From RGIG1995 sp045658315 (GTDB taxonomy: Bacteria; Bacillota; Clostridia; Oscillospirales; CAG-272): a stretch of 17,620 nt of DNA. The stretch is from the NCBI GenBank assembly GCA_045658315.1, contig JAZOUV010000082.1, positions 1 through 17,620 of the forward strand. The letters are read 5' to 3'. This document shows, one piece after another, positions 14,378 through 17,620 of the stretch. Positions within the stretch are counted from its first letter, which is position 1, and every line of letters begins with the position of its first letter. The notes under the pieces are model-generated. The model saw only the letters and a list, made by a program, of their open reading frames with translations, did no database searches and was not told where the DNA came from. The position numbers and the translations under genes are program-made.

Positions 14378-15331
14378 TTAAAACTCGTTTTTCAGTGAAC
14401 GCGTAAAAAGTGCCTGTAATGCCGCGTCAAGCTCTGCTCCGTTGTAAAGCACGTCATATACAGCCGAGCATATCGGCAGGTCTACGTTATATTTTTCCGC
14501 TAACTTCAATATAGCTTTTACCGTGTAATACCCCTCTGCAAGACTTGTATATTTCTCACCCTTAGCATAAGCCTCGCCGTACATTCTGTTGTGGCTGAAT
14601 TTGCTGAACAGCGTCGCCTCATAGTCGCCTAAATGGCATAATCCGTACGCCGACAGCTCGTTGCCGCCGTTTGCCGCTATAAGTCTCGCTATCTCTCTTG
14701 TCCCTCTCGCCATAAGAGGTCCCTTCAGTGAGGACAAGCCCTTGCCGTCAAGCATTCCTGCAGCTATTCCTATTACGTTCTTCGCCGCCGCACCTATCTC
14801 GTTCCCTATCAAGTCCTTGCCAAAATAAAATCTGATAAGCTCACTCGAAAACTCCGATATCAGATATTTCTTGTATTCGTCGTTGTCGCTGTCGATTACC
14901 ATGCAGTTCGGTATGCCCTTCGTAAATTCCTCTACGTGTCCCGGACCTATCCAACAAGCTATCTTCGTATCCTCGCTCGTCGCCTCGCGGACTACCTCAG
15001 AAAGTCTCATTCCCGTCGATATCTCTATACCTTTCATACAGAGAATATACTCTTTCTCGGCAGCACCGTATTTTTGCAGCTCCTGCATAAGTCCTCTTAC
15101 CGCCTGTGAGGGTATAGATATTACTATCGTCTTATTTGTTGCAGCCTCGTCGAGACTGTCGGTTATATTTATTCTTGTTCCAAAATCAACAACGCCGTTT
15201 GTGCGTGTCTCCATTATGCTATGTATCTGGGCTAAGTCGTTTCCGTAAAGCGTTACGTTATGTCCTATTCTGTCAAGATACCACGCTATACACGAGCCCC
15301 ATCTTCCGCAGCCTATTACCGTTATATCCAT
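14378..15331 (-). CDS. gpsA: NAD(P)H-dependent glycerol-3-phosphate dehydrogenase
   Basis: Reduces dihydroxyacetone phosphate to sn-glycerol 3-phosphate, the backbone for membrane phospholipids; cytoplasmic. The 317 residues show an N-terminal Rossmann fold, VIGCGRWGS (Gly7-x-Gly9-x-x-Gly12), the LCMKGIE segment with Lys100, and the catalytic Lys184 in AAAKNVIGIAAG. The C-terminal helical domain holds SRFSHNR-like and GEKYTSLAEG substrate loops (here FSKFSHNRMYGE and SLAEGYYT). Length is slightly below the usual 330-340. GGAGG lies six bases before the ATG, with a consensus promoter upstream. No plasmid or plsY/der-type partner genes are adjacent. Confidence 0.95.
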   Translation of the reverse strand: MDITVIGCGRWGSCIAWYLDRIGHNVTLYGNDLAQIHSIMETRTNGVVDFGTRINITDSLDEAATNKTIVISIPSQAVRGLMQELQKYGAAEKEYILCMKGIEISTGMRLSEVVREATSEDTKIACWIGPGHVEEFTKGIPNCMVIDSDNDEYKKYLISEFSSELIRFYFGKDLIGNEIGAAAKNVIGIAAGMLDGKGLSSLKGPLMARGTREIARLIAANGGNELSAYGLCHLGDYEATLFSKFSHNRMYGEAYAKGEKYTSLAEGYYTVKAILKLAEKYNVDLPICSAVYDVLYNGAELDAALQALFTRSLKNEF

Positions 15332-15382
15332 ATTTTCCTCCGCTTTTCTCAGAAAATTGTCTTTTATCCATACATAAATGGT

Positions 15383-15411
15383 ATTTTAACATATTTTTTC
15401 GTTACTGTCAA
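15383..15411 (-). promoter_or_regulatory. Promoter of gpsA
   Basis: Minus strand TTGACA (15406-15411), 17-bp spacer, TAAAAT (15383-15388), giving a leader of about 45 nt. Confidence 0.8.
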
Positions 15412-15436
15412 TAACAAATGGGGGGGATTTGTGTTC

Positions 15437-15591
15437 TCCCTCTCCGTCTTTTGCTTACGCAAAATCCACCTCCTCCAAAGTGGGAGCCTTTAAGTTCGCA
15501 CAAACCCGTTATTCAAGTTTTCTTTGCCTACTTTCTTTCAAAAAGCCCTCTCAGTCGCCTTTCGGCGACAGCTCTCCCGTAGGGAGAGCCT
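15437..15591. repeat. Dispersed hairpin-repeat module between gpsA and the prophage (copy 2)
   Basis: Part X (15437-15470) matches 14261-14293 with one inserted base in the loop. Part Y (15543-15591) is an inverted match to 14317-14363, with hairpins GTCGCC-TTTC-GGCGAC and GCTCTCCC-GTA-GGGAGAGC. The parts have the same orientation at copy 1 and opposite orientation here, so they are separate building blocks. The stretch has no gene. Confidence 0.75.
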
Positions 15592-15641
15592 TTAAGTTCG
15601 CACAAACCCGTTATTCAAGTTTTCTTTGCCTACTTTCTTTC
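15484..15641. repeat. 56-bp exact direct repeat
   Basis: Copies at 15484-15539 and 15586-15641 are identical, 102 bp apart start to start. Each runs from GAGCCTTTAAGTTCGCAC to CCTACTTTCTTTC. The second copy ends in a 10-bp stem CTACTTTCTT (15630-15639)/AAGAAAGTAG (15646-15655). Part Y of the hairpin module separates the copies. Reading frames across it are repeat translations, not genes. Confidence 0.9.
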
Positions 15642-15714
15642 GAAAAAGAAAGTAGGGGAGAAATATTCTTTCTTTTCTGTTACAATGGCGACAAAAGCAG
15701 TGTCTTCTTATCGG

Positions 15715-15741
15715 CTCTGCTTTATTAATCTCAAAGCAGAG
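15715..15741 (+). other. Hairpin upstream of the small terminase gene
   Basis: Perfect 9-bp stem CTCTGCTTT (15715-15723)/AAAGCAGAG (15733-15741) with a 9-nt loop, 45 bases before the likely start codon. It is followed by only a weak T run, so it could be a terminator insulating the phage genes or a leader structure. No good promoter is seen between 15642 and 15780. Confidence 0.5.
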
Positions 15742-15785
15742 TATTTGTGTTATCTTTTCATTTTCCCAAAAATGAGGTGATTTTT

Positions 15786-16247
15786 ATTACTCTTGACTTT
15801 GAACAAATGGAATCGGAGTATATTTCTTCAAAGCTAACTTATGCGGAGTTAGCGAAAAAGTATAACGCTCCTATTCATCTTATTGCCCGTTACGCAAAAA
15901 ACAACCAATGGGTCAATAAACGCAGACTCTTTTCTAAAAACACTCAATCAAGTATGCTTGACGTATCTAAGCTCACACGTTCTTCAAACGCTCTTGAATC
16001 CATTATCGAATCGGCTTTTCTGTCGGTCTCCGAAAACTCCGACGCTAATTCTATCGATACGAAAACGCTTAAAGAGCTTACCACTACACTTAAAGAGGCT
16101 ATCAACATAAAGCAGAATATCTATCTGCTCCCCATGCTCACCGAGCAAAAACAGCTTGAGCTTGAACAGAAAAAAGCCCCCGTTTCCGTCGAAGAAAGCG
16201 AAATTCGCGTCATTCTCGAAAACGGTGCCGACAAGTTTTGCGTCTAA
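15786..16247 (+). CDS. Phage terminase small subunit
   Basis: DNA-recognition subunit of the phage packaging motor. With the start at 15786 it has 153 residues. The N-terminus is a helix-turn-helix with the pattern usual for small terminases: EYISSKLTYAELAKKYNAP, then HLIARYAKNNQWVNKR (about residues 10-46). A helical oligomerisation region with KTLKELTTTLKEAINIKQN follows, and a short acidic C-terminus. The call also rests on the large subunit starting nine bases downstream. Start choice is unusual: GAGGTG (15774-15779) is the only good ribosome-binding site and sits six bases before an in-frame ATT. The alternatives are a GTG at 15747 with no ribosome-binding site, or an ATG at 15807 with none, which would cut off only seven residues. 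Confidence 0.8.
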   Translation: MTLDFEQMESEYISSKLTYAELAKKYNAPIHLIARYAKNNQWVNKRRLFSKNTQSSMLDVSKLTRSSNALESIIESAFLSVSENSDANSIDTKTLKELTTTLKEAINIKQNIYLLPMLTEQKQLELEQKKAPVSVEESEIRVILENGADKFCV

Positions 16248-16256
16248 AGGGGTGGT

Positions 16257-17620
16257 ATGTCTATGAAGCATATTTCCCTCGGCACGCCTAATCCCAAACA
16301 AGCCGAATTCCTCTCGGATACCCACAAATTCGTCGCTTTCGGCGGAGCCAGAGGCGGCGGTAAATCTTGGGCAGTCAGGGTCAAGGCTGTCCTTCTCGCC
16401 CTAAAATTCGGCGGTATCAAGCTCCTTATCGTCAGAAAAACGCTTACTGAACTGCGAAATAACCATATTGAACCGCTTATCAGAATAACTCATGGTATCG
16501 CTTCTTTCAGCGAATCAAAAAAAGAGCTTCTCTTTAACAACGGCTCGGTCATTCGCTTCGGCTACTGCTCGTGTCAGGCTGACCTAACTCAATATCAAGG
16601 CTCGGAATGGGACGTTATCTTTCTCGACGAAGCTACCCAACTTCGTGAAGAGTGGTTCGACGAGCTTAAAGTTACCGTCAGAGGTGTCAACGACTTTCCA
16701 AAAAGGGTCTATCTTACCTGCAACCCCGGCGGTGTCGGGCACGGTTGGGTAAAGAGGTTATTTATCGACCGAGTTTACAAAGAGGGCGAAGAGGCGGGCG
16801 ATTACAGCTTTATTCGTTCACTTGTTACCGACAACAAGGCTCTTACCGACAAAAATCCCGACTACGTCAAACAGTTATCCTCGCTCCCGCCTAAATTGAA
16901 AAAGGCTTGGCTCGAGGGCGATTGGAACATATTCGAGGGGCAGTTTTTTGAGGACTTTACAGATGCACCGGAGCATTATGCCGATAGGCTTTACACAAAC
17001 GTTATCGACCCGTTTGAAGTCCCTGACGGCTGGAATATCTTTCGCTCGTTTGACTGGGGCTTCTCAAAGCCCTTCGACTGTTCGTGGTGGGCGGTAGATT
17101 ACGATGGCAGGGCTTATCTGATATTACAGCTATACGGTTCAAACGGCGTTCCTAACGAGGGGGTTAAGTGGCATGCGGAAAAAGTCTTTACTGAAATACA
17201 CCGTATTGAGTCCGAACACCGTTGGCTAAAAAATAAACGCATTATCGGTGTCGCAGACCCGTCTATTTGGAGTCAAGACGGCGGTGAGCCTATTATTGCC
17301 GCCGCAGACAGACATCAGGTATATTTCCAAAAGGCTGACAACAGCCGTATCCCCGGTTGGATGCAGGTTCATTACAGGCTTTCCTTCGATAACGAGGGTA
17401 AACCTATGGTCTATTTCTTCAACACCTGCAAAAACGCTATACGCACTCTCCCGCTCTTGCAGTACAGCAAGGTGGATCCCGAAGACCTCGATACCTCGCA
17501 GGAAGACCACTTTGCCGACTCGTTCAGATATTTCTGCATGTCTCGCCCCATTAAGCCCAAAGAATCTCTGCATTACACCATTCCCCCCGCCGACCCACTA
17601 AATTTGCTCGGAGAAGAAAA
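16257..17620 (+). CDS. Phage terminase large subunit (partial, cut by window end)
   Basis: ATPase-nuclease that drives DNA into the phage prohead and cuts it. The frame is open from 16257 to the window end, 454 codons with no stop, so the C-terminus is missing. ATPase domain: Walker A GGARGGGKS (residues 29-37), Walker B VIFLDEA (Asp124-Glu125), coupling motif TCNPGG (154-159). Nuclease domain (RNase H-like): acidic residues Asp266 in SFDWGFS, Asp334 in VADPSIW, and Asp417/Asp421 in EDHFADSFRYF. AGGGGTGG precedes two near-adjacent ATGs (16257 and 16263); the first is used. Nine bases from the small-subunit stop, so one transcript. Codons ending in C are frequent here, more than in the A/T-richer neighbours, which fits a phage origin. 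Confidence 0.95.
   Translation, partial: MSMKHISLGTPNPKQAEFLSDTHKFVAFGGARGGGKSWAVRVKAVLLALKFGGIKLLIVRKTLTELRNNHIEPLIRITHGIASFSESKKELLFNNGSVIRFGYCSCQADLTQYQGSEWDVIFLDEATQLREEWFDELKVTVRGVNDFPKRVYLTCNPGGVGHGWVKRLFIDRVYKEGEEAGDYSFIRSLVTDNKALTDKNPDYVKQLSSLPPKLKKAWLEGDWNIFEGQFFEDFTDAPEHYADRLYTNVIDPFEVPDGWNIFRSFDWGFSKPFDCSWWAVDYDGRAYLILQLYGSNGVPNEGVKWHAEKVFTEIHRIESEHRWLKNKRIIGVADPSIWSQDGGEPIIAAADRHQVYFQKADNSRIPGWMQVHYRLSFDNEGKPMVYFFNTCKNAIRTLPLLQYSKVDPEDLDTSQEDHFADSFRYFCMSRPIKPKESLHYTIPPADPLNLLGEE

Noticed and set aside
15429..15728. 99-codon frame across the repeat region
   Set aside because: It contains the same peptide twice because it translates the 56-bp direct repeat and the Y block; no ribosome-binding site.

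Overview
The window reads as a chromosomal segment of a low-to-medium GC Firmicute of class Clostridia, most likely an uncultured gut Oscillospiraceae/Ruminococcaceae-type bacterium. This rests on a type III glutamine synthetase, a clostridial-type bifunctional AdhE, a MecA adaptor, a DUF4830 protein, near-consensus sigma-A promoters with 17-bp spacers in front of most genes, and GC-rich dispersed hairpin repeats of the kind common in these genomes. The taxonomic assignment is inference; no rRNA gene is inside the window.

Layout. Bases 1-130 hold a strong leftward promoter and leader that probably belong to an rRNA operon lying off the left edge. Leftward genes follow: glnN (type III glutamine synthetase), a histidine phosphatase, a small lipoprotein, and a four-helix-bundle protein of the S23/23S-IVP family. 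Upstream of the four-helix gene lie an array of short hairpins, a very strong terminator and tRNA-Gly(TCC). Next come a rightward DUF4830 membrane protein, a decayed endo/exonuclease fragment, a leftward HAD phosphatase plus APH(3')-like kinase pair, and then tRNA-Thr(GGT), terminator, a second hairpin array and a second four-helix gene, all rightward. The central part holds adhE, a YgjP-type metallopeptidase and the RNase P RNA gene (rnpB). A leftward mecA-udg-transporter operon and gpsA follow. The right end is a repeat-rich spacer and the start of a prophage packaging module (small terminase subunit and the first 454 codons of the large subunit, cut by the window edge).

Main result of the hunt. 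The two four-helix-bundle genes sit in the same cassette: tRNA, perfect-stem terminator, array of hairpins, promoter, four-helix gene. The arrays match module by module (four left units, a central segment complementary to the opening, three right units in inverted orientation, then the promoter). Yet almost every stem has a different sequence, and the linkers change in step (TGAAG with CTTCAC in one, TGAAAT with ATTTCAC in the other). Conserved architecture with compensatory sequence change points to selection on structure, in RNA or single-stranded DNA. In each copy the opening 10-mer can pair either locally or with the centre. I know of no named element with this layout; whether it is a mobile element, a regulatory RNA or a substrate of the four-helix protein cannot be settled from this window.

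The remaining genes are ordinary housekeeping: nitrogen assimilation, fermentation, base-excision repair, regulated proteolysis, phospholipid precursor synthesis and tRNA processing. The prophage edge, the 56-bp direct repeat beside it and an apparent ATT start codon for the small terminase subunit are secondary points of interest.
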